From assembly GCF_001573155.1 (NCBI RefSeq), contig NZ_JRWG01000002.1, positions 310,001 through 374,000 on the forward strand: a stretch of DNA of 64,000 nt. The letters are read 5' to 3'. Made by a program: the position numbers and the translations under genes. Of this stretch, positions 16,333 to 24,357 are shown piece after piece; position 1 is the stretch's first letter, and each line of letters opens with the position of its first letter. Below the pieces are notes generated by a model. That model worked only from the letters and a program-made list of their open reading frames with translations. It was not told the origin of the DNA and made no database searches. The stretch comes from Aequorivita aquimaris. Its GTDB lineage: Bacteria; Bacteroidota; Bacteroidia; Flavobacteriales; Flavobacteriaceae.

Positions 16333-16367
16333 TTAGATATTAGATGTTAGATTTTAGACGTTAGACT
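16333..16367. repeat. Heptanucleotide tandem repeat (TTAGANN x5) between atpH and atpA
   Basis: Five contiguous seven-base units on the plus strand: TTAGATA, TTAGATG, TTAGATT, TTAGACG, TTAGACT. The first five bases are invariant. It lies five bases upstream of the atpA start, in the region expected to hold its ribosome-binding site. Confidence 0.88.
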
Positions 16368-16383
16368 AAACCTAATTTCCTTA

Positions 16384-16920
16384 TTATATTGATTTACTGA
16401 ATTCTCTTTTTAAATTTCCTAATTGGTTTGCGATACTCGCGTTATACTGAATATCGCCCATACGGAGAATAAAACCTCCGATGATATCAGAATCGATTTC
16501 ACTTTTGAGTGTTACCTTATCACTGCCGGTTAATTCCTTCACCTTTGCCAATACTTTTGTTTCTATTTCTGGAGTAAGCGGTACGGCCGTAATTACTGTT
16601 GCGGCTTTTACTCCTTGCTGGTCATTATAAATATCCACATAGCTTTTTGCCACACTGCCCAACAGGGAAGCGCGCTTGTTTGCTATTAAAATATTGATTA
16701 GCGAATGCGTAGCCTCTGACTGCCCGTTGAAGATTTTCAAAAGCGCATCTTTTTTATCGTTGGCTTTAATTACGGGGCTTTGAAGAACGGCCTGCAATTC
16801 GCGGCTGTCTTCAATGGTTTTATAAACAGATTGCATATCGCCAAAAACAACGGCTTCTGTGTTGTTTTCGTTTGCTTTCTGCAAAATTGCTTTCGCGTAT
16901 CGTATCGCTGCTCTGCTCAT
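16384..16920 (-). CDS. atpH: ATP synthase subunit delta (OSCP)
   Basis: Peripheral-stalk subunit that joins F1 alpha to the b dimer. 178 residues, usual length. The N-terminal helical bundle starts SRAAIRYAKAILQKA. The C-terminal domain has KVKELTGSDKVTLKSEID and the conserved GGFILRMGDIQYNASI. It begins seven bases after the atpF stop. OSCP-type sequences are weakly conserved, but length, position and the GG-ILRxGD motif leave little doubt. Confidence 0.96.
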   Translation of the reverse strand: MSRAAIRYAKAILQKANENNTEAVVFGDMQSVYKTIEDSRELQAVLQSPVIKANDKKDALLKIFNGQSEATHSLINILIANKRASLLGSVAKSYVDIYNDQQGVKAATVITAVPLTPEIETKVLAKVKELTGSDKVTLKSEIDSDIIGGFILRMGDIQYNASIANQLGNLKREFSKSI

Positions 16921-16927
16921 TGAATAA

Positions 16928-17419
16928 TTAGTTTAATTTGGCTTCACCCAACATTTCATTTACAAGCTTCATTTGCTTATCGCTGTCAGAAAGTTCGTGC
17001 TTCACAACTTTTTCTGCTATTTCCAAAGAAAGGCTCGCTACCTGTTGTTTCAACTCGGCAATGGCGGCTTTCTTTTCGCTTTCGATAGCGGCTTGTGCCT
17101 GGGCTACCATTTTGTCTGCTTCCAGCTTGGCATCTTCTTTGGCATCAGCAATCATCTTTGCTTTCAGCTCGCGGGCTTCCTTCATCATTGCCTCGCGTTC
17201 TGCGCGGGCCTCCTGAAGCAGTTTTTCATTGTCTGCGTGCATGTTCTGCATTTCAAGCTTGGCCTTTTCGGCGGCTTCCAATGCATCGTTTATAGATGTT
17301 TCACGAGATCTTACGGCGCCCAAAATTGGTTTCCACGCAAATTTTCGCAAAAGAAACAAAAGCAATAAAAATATGATGGTGGTCCAAAATATTAAACTCT
17401 CTGGTGCTACTATATTCAT
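16928..17419 (-). CDS. atpF: ATP synthase F0 subunit b
   Basis: 163 residues: one N-terminal transmembrane helix (about 8-26, LIFWTTIIFLLLLFLLRKF) followed by a long charged coiled coil rich in Ala, Glu and Lys (30-150), the peripheral stalk. The segment AWKPILGAVRSRETSINDALEAAE is the usual b-subunit hinge. Only one b-type gene is present, so a homodimer is expected. A perfect 15-bp stem-loop separates it from atpE. Confidence 0.97.
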   Translation of the reverse strand: MNIVAPESLIFWTTIIFLLLLFLLRKFAWKPILGAVRSRETSINDALEAAEKAKLEMQNMHADNEKLLQEARAEREAMMKEARELKAKMIADAKEDAKLEADKMVAQAQAAIESEKKAAIAELKQQVASLSLEIAEKVVKHELSDSDKQMKLVNEMLGEAKLN

Positions 17420-17455
17420 TTGATGATATTTTTTTTAAAAACTTCTTTGTTTAAA

Positions 17456-17490
17456 ACAACATTTCGTGGCCAACCGCCACGAAATGTTGT
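17456..17490 (-). promoter_or_regulatory. Intercistronic stem-loop between atpE and atpF
   Basis: Perfect 15-bp inverted repeat (ACAACATTTCGTGGC / GCCACGAAATGTTGT) with a five-base loop, between the atpE stop (17501) and the atpF ATG (17419). No T-run follows on the coding strand, so it is unlikely to be a full terminator. More plausibly it is a stabiliser or processing site at the 3' end of the atpE message. Confidence 0.85.
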
Positions 17491-17500
17491 ATTTTAAAAA

Positions 17501-17716
<216 letters not shown>

Positions 17717-17736
17717 TTAAAATAATTAAACAATAA

Positions 17737-18828
17737 TTAATGATGCTCCTCTACTGCCTGACCAATAAACAGGGCCGCAAGCAAGGTAAATACATAGGCT
17801 TGTAGTGCGGCAACCAAAAGTTCCAGCACGCTCATGAAAAGTACGAATGCTATTGACACCGGCGAAATGGCGGCAGTTTCGAAAATAAAAATCAAGCCCA
17901 CAAGGCTCAAAATTATAATATGCCCAGCGGTAATGTTCGCAAATAAACGAACCATAAGTGCAAAGGGTTTTGTAAACATCCCAATAATTTCAATCGGGAT
18001 CATAATAGGGTATAATGCTTTTGGCACATTTGGCGCAAGAATGTGTTTCCAGTAGTATTTGTTTCCACTGAAAATGGTAACTATGAAAACAATAACCGCC
18101 ATCACCAATGTGAAAATAATATTTCCTGTCACGTTTCCGCTAAACGGGAAAAATGGAATAAGGCCGATAAGGTTATTCAACCAAATAAAGAAAAAGATGG
18201 TCAATAACAGCGGCATGTATTTTTGATATTTGTGAGTACCGATATTAGGCACTGCAATCTCGTCACGAACAAAAAGAATAACGGGTTCCAAAAGTCCAGA
18301 AATACCTTTGGGCGCTTTTTTGTTTTTCTTATAAGACCGTGCGGCAAAACCGAATATAAGAATCAAAAGAAGGGACACCAAGATCATAGAAAACACCGTT
18401 TTTGTAATGGAGAAATCCAAAGGTCTGTCCTCATACAGAAAAGGTCGCCCCATAGTACTGGCCGACTCAAATTTCTCCTTATCAAAACGATCGGCATAAA
18501 AAATATGCTCTCTATACTTAACAAACTCTTGTCCGTTGGCCTCTACCACGGTAGTTCCGCTATTGTCGTGATGAAATTCTGAGGAGGGAAAAATAGTAAG
18601 GCCATTTTCTGTCCAAAGGATTACTGGGAGTGCCAAGGTTATGGGGTGTCCGGACCAGTCTGCAATATGAAATTCGTGCGAATCCCATACGTGACTATTA
18701 ATTAATTCCTTCGGGTCAAATTTTCCGTCGCCATCATTTTGGTTTGGGTCCGAGGCGGTACCTTTTAGGGGCATCAATAAAAAGAACATTAATGCTAAGC
18801 TACCGATAAGTGTTTGAGTAAGCCTCAT
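17737..18828 (-). CDS. atpB: ATP synthase F0 subunit a, with long N-terminal extension
   Basis: Proton-channel subunit next to the c ring. 363 residues, about 100 more than the E. coli protein. The conserved membrane part starts near residue 140 and contains the essential Arg in LMVRLFANITAGH (Arg294). The first 25 residues look like a signal sequence (MRLTQTLIGSLALMFFLLMP, then KGTASD), and residues 26-140 form a hydrophilic His/Asp-rich domain that should face the periplasm. Such extended subunits are known in Bacteroidota; the role of the extra domain is not established. A -7 promoter element precedes the gene. Confidence 0.96.
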   Translation of the reverse strand: MRLTQTLIGSLALMFFLLMPLKGTASDPNQNDGDGKFDPKELINSHVWDSHEFHIADWSGHPITLALPVILWTENGLTIFPSSEFHHDNSGTTVVEANGQEFVKYREHIFYADRFDKEKFESASTMGRPFLYEDRPLDFSITKTVFSMILVSLLLILIFGFAARSYKKNKKAPKGISGLLEPVILFVRDEIAVPNIGTHKYQKYMPLLLTIFFFIWLNNLIGLIPFFPFSGNVTGNIIFTLVMAVIVFIVTIFSGNKYYWKHILAPNVPKALYPIMIPIEIIGMFTKPFALMVRLFANITAGHIIILSLVGLIFIFETAAISPVSIAFVLFMSVLELLVAALQAYVFTLLAALFIGQAVEEHH

Positions 18829-18869
18829 ATGTTAATAACTATAAAATATTGTGCTCGTTAAAATTTGTG

Positions 18870-18877
18870 CAAAAGTA
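18870..18877 (-). promoter_or_regulatory. Bacteroidota -7 element upstream of atpB
   Basis: On the minus strand this reads TACTTTTG, matching TAnnTTTG, 41 bases before the atpB ATG and inside the 116-base gap after the DUF6168-like gene. It would give the structural atp genes their own promoter. No clear -33 TTG at the ideal distance. Confidence 0.55.
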
Positions 18878-18944
18878 CAACTTTTAACCATAAAAAAAAG
18901 GGGAGATGTAAATGTTTTATTTTTCTGAAAATTATTGTGTGTCT

Positions 18945-19349
18945 TTAAGCTGCAGATTGCTTCAAAAGCCTTAAGGTGAGCACGATCTCCAAAAAGAGGT
19001 AGATAAAATATGGAATGAAAAAAGAAATGAAATCGGGTATTTTTGAAACATTTTCCATTTTGATGAGTGGAATTAAAAACACCACAGCGGCAACCATCTT
19101 CAGCAAAACAAACCCGAGAAAAGCGTAGCCCACATAATTTGGAGCTTTTTTGCTTATTAGAAAGAGTACGGAAAGAATACTAAGCGCCACTATAAAATGG
19201 AAGAGGTATATTTTCCAGACGGCATAATAAAAAACAAAATTTTCCGAAAGGCTCTCAACCGCCAGTTTATGCACAAAAAAAAGCGGAAGGGTAATAAGAA
19301 TTAATCGCGCGGGAATTTTATAAAATCTATCCAATTTCAAAACTTTCAA
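18945..19349 (-). CDS. DUF6168-like polytopic membrane protein linked to ATP synthase
   Basis: 134 residues with four predicted transmembrane helices (about 14-32, 42-62, 72-96, 104-126) and a basic N-terminus. Size, topology and place, between atpZ and atpB, match the AtpI-like slot of atp operons, so a role in c-ring assembly or ion uptake can be suggested; sequence similarity to AtpI is not obvious. The start is TTG at 19349, overlapping the atpZ stop (TTGA). The ATG six bases upstream is in another frame and soon hits a stop. Confidence 0.78.
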   Translation of the reverse strand: MKVLKLDRFYKIPARLILITLPLFFVHKLAVESLSENFVFYYAVWKIYLFHFIVALSILSVLFLISKKAPNYVGYAFLGFVLLKMVAAVVFLIPLIKMENVSKIPDFISFFIPYFIYLFLEIVLTLRLLKQSAA

Positions 19350-19567
19350 TCATTTTTGTTCATATTCTGAAGTTGTTTGATAACGGCGTAAAGCGCAATA
19401 AAAACACCGAGAAGCGAAAATATGATAGTATAGGCGGAGTATTTATTTGGAAAACTTTCGTCCAATTTTCGGCCAGCATATACCCCAATACCAATGGTTA
19501 CGCCCATCTGTATTGCAATGCCGGAAAAGACGGCCCATTTACGAAGGTTGTTCTTGTTATCCGACAT
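19346..19567 (-). CDS. atpZ: AtpZ/AtpI family protein
   Basis: 73-residue inner-membrane protein with two transmembrane helices (about 10-28 and 41-62) separated by the family motif GRKLDESFPNKYSAYTII. AtpZ/AtpI proteins are encoded at the head of atp operons and are thought to help c-ring assembly or magnesium handling. It follows the bactofilin gene by 25 bases and overlaps the DUF6168-like gene by four. Confidence 0.9.
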   Translation of the reverse strand: MSDNKNNLRKWAVFSGIAIQMGVTIGIGVYAGRKLDESFPNKYSAYTIIFSLLGVFIALYAVIKQLQNMNKND

Positions 19568-19592
19568 TTACAATAAATATTTAGACCGGGTT

Positions 19593-20054
19593 TTAAGATT
19601 CTACTGCATTCCCGACCTTCGACTTTCGGTCATAGGAAGGAGTTTTGGAAGCATCAACGCTGGAATTGAGTTCCGTTTTCGTATTCTTCGGAAGGCCATC
19701 CTGCATTACACAAGAAGCATTCATGGTAGCTCCAGGTTCCACGGCCAGTTTGCCAACGGTTACATCGCCCTCAATTACCGCAGTGGACCTCAAAGAGAGC
19801 GTTCCCGAAACTTGAAGATTGCCCTCAAACCTGCCTTCGATATCGGCATTTTCACAGGTAAGGTTACCTATAATGACGCCTGATTTGCCCAAAACTACTT
19901 TTGATGGGGTTTTTACGGTACCTTCCACCGTGCCGTCAATTCTGAAAAATCCAGTGGAAGATACATCGCCTTTAAGTTTTGTACCTTCATTAATTCTATT
20001 CTGGGCAGAGCCGGGTTCGGCAGCAATGCGCTTTTCTTTTTTGTCTGAAAACAT
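19593..20054 (-). CDS. Bactofilin (polymer-forming cytoskeletal protein)
   Basis: 153 residues. The central part (about 25-125) is a right-handed beta-helix made of short hydrophobic repeats: GTKLKGDVSSTGFFRIDGTVEG, VVLGKSGVIIGNLTCENADIEG, GTLSLRSTAVIEGDVTVGKLAVEPG. The N- and C-terminal tails are polar and disordered, as in other bactofilins. These proteins polymerise without nucleotide and act as scaffolds for cell-envelope machinery. It sits between PorW/SprE and AtpZ. Confidence 0.93.
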   Translation of the reverse strand: MFSDKKEKRIAAEPGSAQNRINEGTKLKGDVSSTGFFRIDGTVEGTVKTPSKVVLGKSGVIIGNLTCENADIEGRFEGNLQVSGTLSLRSTAVIEGDVTVGKLAVEPGATMNASCVMQDGLPKNTKTELNSSVDASKTPSYDRKSKVGNAVES

Positions 20055-20105
20055 AGCAGTGGGTTTAAAAGGTTACTATTCTGTCGTTCGGTTTGTTAGT
20101 AGCGT

Positions 20106-22655
20106 TTATTCGGTTACATCCTGCTGTAAATAATCGTCCAGGTTTTTATGGATTTGAATGATTTTATAATTTGGAGATGAAATTTCAAAGAATGGATGTT
20201 TGATTTTATATTCTTTCTTTTCTTTTAGCACATCACCAAAACCACGAGCGCCCATTTTTGTGTTTAGCCCGTGAACAATCACAAATCTGGTTTGGGGGTC
20301 GTAGTAATCCATAGAAGTTGTCATGTTTGTATAACGGAGATCTTCTATTGCTTTATCAAGTTTTCCCTTTAACTGTTGTGCTCCTTCGGCATCATCTTTA
20401 TTGAACTTGTAAACTAATTTCCAGTTATCGGTTTCTTCTTCCGGTACAAAATCCTTAACGGCCAGGAGAGGCAAGGTGTTGCTGTAAATTTGTTGTGCTT
20501 GTTTTCCTTCTTCGGTACTTGGATAGTTAAGGGAAACAAAATTCAATGCCTTTTTATAGGCTTCAAAACCTTGTTGACGACCGATGGCGGTTGCTTTTAG
20601 TAATTCAAATTTTGGAACAATTTCATTGCCGTTATATATCATCATATATTCATCTGCTTTTTGGATAACTTCGGCATATTTTGCTGCTTCAAACTCCTTA
20701 TACAATTGCTTGTACTTGTACTCAGGGCTGGATTCGTCTGTGGGCAATTGTGAATTTGGGTTGCGGAGAATTTCGGCATAACGCGTGTCGGCATGGTTTG
20801 TCAACACGTCATTTCGGTATTTGTCTGCTGATGAAGGGTTCTCCAAAATTTCGTAAATCTTTACCAAATTGTATTTTGCGGGCACTACCAATCGCTCTTC
20901 GGGATTGTAGGTAAGCAGTTTTTCGAGTCTATTGGCCGCAAGATTGTATTCTTTGAACTTTTCCTTATAAATCAATCCTAATTGATAATACGCAAAGTTT
21001 CTATCCTTTGCCAAACTGTCAATTACCTTTTGTTCAGTAGGGATTTTCGCAATATAGGTCTGTGGTTTGTACAGTTCGTTTTCTGCAATTGGCGTAATGT
21101 TGGCTATCTCATCATCCTTGTCAATCAAAGAGGTTCTTTTACTTGAAAGTCTCCAATTGTCCTCTAGCTTTCTGTCTCCCCATACTTTTCTGAATTCTCC
21201 TTTACCATAAGCAACGGTTGAGGTGTTATAAAAGTAGAAGGTGCTTCCTTTGTTAGGACCCGCGGCAGTTTTTCCTTTTTCGTAAAACTCCTTATTTGCT
21301 ATTTTTTGTTCAACTTTAACCGCTTCCAAAGAATCTTTTACGGCCTGCTCTTTTAGTTTTGTTGTATAATCTGTAAAATAAGCAAGCTGTTCTGCCTCGC
21401 TCATTTTAGTTAATTTCAGGATACTGTCGTTTGTTGTTGCTATGTCTTCATATTTGATAACATCGTCCAGGTTTTCGCGTTTTTTGGTAATGCGTCTCCA
21501 CTGGCGACTTTTAGCCTCAAGAAAAGTAAGCGTACTATCATAATAGGCTCCTGCAGTTTTATATTTTGCATTGTCAAAGTTTATTTCTGCAAGGGTTTGA
21601 TAATTTACTGACTGAAGAATTCTATCCTGTTTAAAAGCTTTGATAGATTTGTTATAATATTTTACTGCAGTTTCTATACTGTCGCTGTTGCGGTAATAAT
21701 CGCCAAACTGGTTGTAGATTTTATCTAAAAACGGGCGGTTTTCACGATTTTTTTCAAGGTCTTGCAACAGTTCTAAAAATGCTAATCGGTCTCCTTTTTC
21801 ATAGTCAAAGTTCTTTCCTTTTTCTAAATAGGCATTGATCAAATAAGCCCTCGAAGTTTTGCGGTTCATATCAATTACCTCATCAAAAGCAATGTTTGCG
21901 CTGTCCTTTTCTCCTAAGCGGTTGTAAATTTGACCCTTTATAAAAGTATATCTTCCTTTTAGTTCTTTATCCTTTACATTTTCAGTAGCAATTTTAATGT
22001 ATTCCAACGCTGGCTGCAACGAATCAAGATTGATAAAAGCCTGCGCCATCATGGCGGCGCCATCTGCGATTTCCTCTTCTTCCAATTCTGCTTGGTCAAA
22101 CATTTTTTGGAGATTCTCTATAGCAAATTCCTCATTTTTTAGGCGAATGTTGGTTTTAGCTTTCCAGACCTTTGCAACATTTATATTGTTACTGGTGGGG
22201 TAGCGATCCAAAATAAAATTGAAGGCATCCAGTGCCGGAATAAAACGGCCGTCGTAGTAACGTGCTTTCCCCAACAACATGTAGGCCTCGTCTATCTGTG
22301 GATTGTATTCCTTGCCATCAATGTACATGGAGTGTTTTTGGATGGCCTTTGCCGCCTTTTCCTCGGCGCGGTTAAAGCCTCCTGCGCCTTCACCTTTGGC
22401 TGCTCCAGGAGCTTTGGTTTCAGCCTCTTTGATTTCAATACGTTCTACGGGTAATATTTCCCAAAAATTATCGCGAAATCCATAGGCAAGTTGTTCTTTG
22501 GCATCCGTAAAAGCCATTTCGCCATTGTATAGCGTATTGTATTCAGTAGTAACCGCGTGAACGTTGCGGTTTAGGAATGTATTTTTTTTGCGTGAACACG
22601 CTGCGAAAAATAAAACAGCGAGAAAAAATAGCGTAATTTTATATGTGCCCTTCAA
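20106..22655 (-). CDS. sprE: PorW/SprE family TPR lipoprotein (type IX secretion and gliding)
   Basis: 849-residue lipoprotein: signal MKGTYKITLFFLAVLFFAAC with the lipobox Cys at 20, followed by SRKKNTFLNRNVHAVTTEYN, a typical N-terminus of SprE/PorW proteins. The rest is helical and contains several tetratricopeptide repeats (about 120-350 and 545-650), e.g. AYMLLGKARYYDGRFIPALDAF. Established: F. johnsoniae SprE and P. gingivalis PorW are needed for type IX secretion, and SprE for gliding. The start is TTG at 22655; an in-frame stop lies five codons upstream. Confidence 0.9.
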   Translation of the reverse strand: MKGTYKITLFFLAVLFFAACSRKKNTFLNRNVHAVTTEYNTLYNGEMAFTDAKEQLAYGFRDNFWEILPVERIEIKEAETKAPGAAKGEGAGGFNRAEEKAAKAIQKHSMYIDGKEYNPQIDEAYMLLGKARYYDGRFIPALDAFNFILDRYPTSNNINVAKVWKAKTNIRLKNEEFAIENLQKMFDQAELEEEEIADGAAMMAQAFINLDSLQPALEYIKIATENVKDKELKGRYTFIKGQIYNRLGEKDSANIAFDEVIDMNRKTSRAYLINAYLEKGKNFDYEKGDRLAFLELLQDLEKNRENRPFLDKIYNQFGDYYRNSDSIETAVKYYNKSIKAFKQDRILQSVNYQTLAEINFDNAKYKTAGAYYDSTLTFLEAKSRQWRRITKKRENLDDVIKYEDIATTNDSILKLTKMSEAEQLAYFTDYTTKLKEQAVKDSLEAVKVEQKIANKEFYEKGKTAAGPNKGSTFYFYNTSTVAYGKGEFRKVWGDRKLEDNWRLSSKRTSLIDKDDEIANITPIAENELYKPQTYIAKIPTEQKVIDSLAKDRNFAYYQLGLIYKEKFKEYNLAANRLEKLLTYNPEERLVVPAKYNLVKIYEILENPSSADKYRNDVLTNHADTRYAEILRNPNSQLPTDESSPEYKYKQLYKEFEAAKYAEVIQKADEYMMIYNGNEIVPKFELLKATAIGRQQGFEAYKKALNFVSLNYPSTEEGKQAQQIYSNTLPLLAVKDFVPEEETDNWKLVYKFNKDDAEGAQQLKGKLDKAIEDLRYTNMTTSMDYYDPQTRFVIVHGLNTKMGARGFGDVLKEKKEYKIKHPFFEISSPNYKIIQIHKNLDDYLQQDVTE

Positions 22656-22800
22656 AACGGTTTCGATTTATATAATATTCAAACTTAAAAGGTTCTATTT
22701 TAGTATGTAGAATCACTAAAGAGCGGTAAAAATACATTTCTTTTTAATATCTGCTTACCCAAACGCCGAAAAAATGCTTCATATTAAGGGCGCTGAAGCT

Positions 22801-22829
22801 TTGTTTCCTTGATTTCCTTTGTACTTTTG
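22801..22829 (+). promoter_or_regulatory. Bacteroidota promoter of the PaaE-like reductase
   Basis: TTG (22801-22803, preceded by T), 18-base spacer, then TACTTTTG (22822-22829). Both elements and the spacing match the Bacteroidota -33/-7 consensus. The gene starts 18 bases downstream at 22848, so the leader is short. Confidence 0.8.
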
Positions 22830-22847
22830 CAGAAAAATTTCACAATT

Positions 22848-23888
22848 ATGGGCGAATTTCATGCGCTTACCGTTTCCGAAGTAAAAAAAGAGACTCCAAA
22901 TTCAGTTTCTATCAGCTTTCAAGTTCCCGATAATCTAAAAAATACCTTTGCATTTAAGGCTGGGCAATATATTACCATAAAACATCAAAAAGACGGCAAG
23001 GAGCTGCGCCGGGCGTATTCCATTTGTAGCTCACCCAAAAGCGGCCTGTTGAAGGTTGCCGTGAAAAAAGTGGAAAAAGGCGCCTTCTCAGAATATGCAA
23101 ACAAAGACCTGAAAGCGGGCGATACGCTGCAAGTGATGCCGCCCACGGGAAAATTTATTTTGGAGCCAAACCTTAAAAATTACGTGGCCTTTGCCGCAGG
23201 AAGCGGGATAACCCCCGTGATTTCGTTGATAAAAAGCACTTTGGAAGAAATGCCACAAAGTTCTTTTTTACTTATTTACGGCAATCAGAATAAAAAGGAA
23301 ACCATGTTTTATGACGAAATTGTTCAGTTGCAGGATAAATTTCCGGAGCGGTTTGATGTTGAATTTGTCTATAGTCGAGAAAAGTGGGACGATGCGCAAT
23401 TTGGAAGAATAGGTCGCTCCCTGGTTAATTTTTACCTGAAAAATAAGTACGGGCAGATAACTTTTGAAGCCTTTTATTTGTGCGGTCCCGAACAGATGAT
23501 TGACGAAGTTTCCGCAACTTTGAAGCACAACGGAATCAATTCAAAACAAATACATCACGAGCTTTTCTCTACTGCCGAAAAAGGGCTTTTGGTTGAAAAA
23601 CACGACGGCAATACCAGCATTACGGTAATTCTAGATGACGAAGAGGAAGTTTTTGAAATGCCGCAAACAAAATCCATTCTCGAAGCTGCTTTGGATGAAG
23701 GTTTAGACCCTCCGTATTCCTGTCAAGGCGGAATTTGCAGTACCTGCATCGCCCGCCTAAAAGAAGGAAAGGCCGAAATGCGCAAAAACCAAATCCTCAC
23801 CGAAGCCGAGATTGCGGATGGTTTGATACTTACTTGCCAAGCGCATCCTACAACTGCGAAAGTTGTTGTGGATTATGATGATGTGTAA
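22848..23888 (+). CDS. PaaE-like FAD/NAD(P) and 2Fe-2S reductase
   Basis: 346-residue electron-transfer protein with three domains: FAD-binding (1-105, RAYS at 55-58), NAD(P)-binding (110-235, FAAGSGITPVISL and YLCGPEQMI) and a C-terminal plant-type 2Fe-2S ferredoxin (about 255-346) with Cys292, Cys297, Cys300 and Cys330. This order is that of phenylacetyl-CoA epoxidase reductase PaaE and related oxygenase reductases. No paaABCD genes are near, so it may serve another oxygenase or desaturase. The ATG at 22848 is preferred to an upstream TTG at 22809, which would lie between the promoter elements. Confidence 0.92.
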   Translation: MGEFHALTVSEVKKETPNSVSISFQVPDNLKNTFAFKAGQYITIKHQKDGKELRRAYSICSSPKSGLLKVAVKKVEKGAFSEYANKDLKAGDTLQVMPPTGKFILEPNLKNYVAFAAGSGITPVISLIKSTLEEMPQSSFLLIYGNQNKKETMFYDEIVQLQDKFPERFDVEFVYSREKWDDAQFGRIGRSLVNFYLKNKYGQITFEAFYLCGPEQMIDEVSATLKHNGINSKQIHHELFSTAEKGLLVEKHDGNTSITVILDDEEEVFEMPQTKSILEAALDEGLDPPYSCQGGICSTCIARLKEGKAEMRKNQILTEAEIADGLILTCQAHPTTAKVVVDYDDV

Positions 23889-24357
23889 AGGTTGAAATTC
23901 CAAATTTTTGAAATTCCAAATTCCAAAAAAATTTGGGCAGGGTTCCTGTGTCGTTTAATAGCTAAGCTGATATTTCATTCAAACCTTCTTCTTCTATAGG
24001 TTCTAAAATAGGTTTTTCAAATGGTTAATCCCTATATTTTGATTTTGAAAAGAACTCAAGGGAGAGGCGAACATATAATGGCACCTGAGAAAAGGCATTT
24101 TACGAAGAATCTTGGGAGTATATATAAGTTATCTATGGGGTTGGGTCGGCATAGAGTCGACATACAGTCAGCATACAGTCGGCATATAGTTATAATGGTG
24201 TGGCTAATATTCCAAAATATCTTCTTGTTCTTTTTTTGGCGGGTAGCCACAGCAGTAAGGTAAAAGAAGAAGTTGGTAGGGTTAAAGACTTGTAAATATA
24301 AATGATTTAGGAGCCGTTGTCAAGTTGAAGACCAAATTAGTTTAGTTAGTGTGGTAA
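23889..24357. other. 469-bp gene-free interval
   Basis: No convincing gene. An 80-codon plus-strand frame (24021-24263) has no family resemblance and is partly made of the tandem repeat at 24144-24187. The left end contains two copies of TGAAATTCCAAAT (23893-23905 and 23909-23921). No tRNA or CRISPR was seen. Confidence 0.7.
24144..24187. repeat. 11-bp tandem repeat, four copies
   Basis: Four contiguous 11-base units: GGTCGGCATAG, AGTCGACATAC, AGTCAGCATAC, AGTCGGCATAT, consensus AGTCRRCATAN. The period is close to one turn of the DNA helix. Confidence 0.85.

Noticed and set aside
22848-23888. Part of a phenylacetate degradation cluster together with the CapK-like ligase
   Set aside because: No paaABCD or other paa genes; the two lie 6.5 kb apart in different contexts.
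24144-24187. CRISPR array
   Set aside because: Units are contiguous without spacers, only 11 bases long, and no cas gene is present.
24021-24263. 80-codon plus-strand frame in the 469-bp gap
   Set aside because: No family resemblance, partly made of the 11-bp repeat and with no promoter-like sequence; most likely chance.
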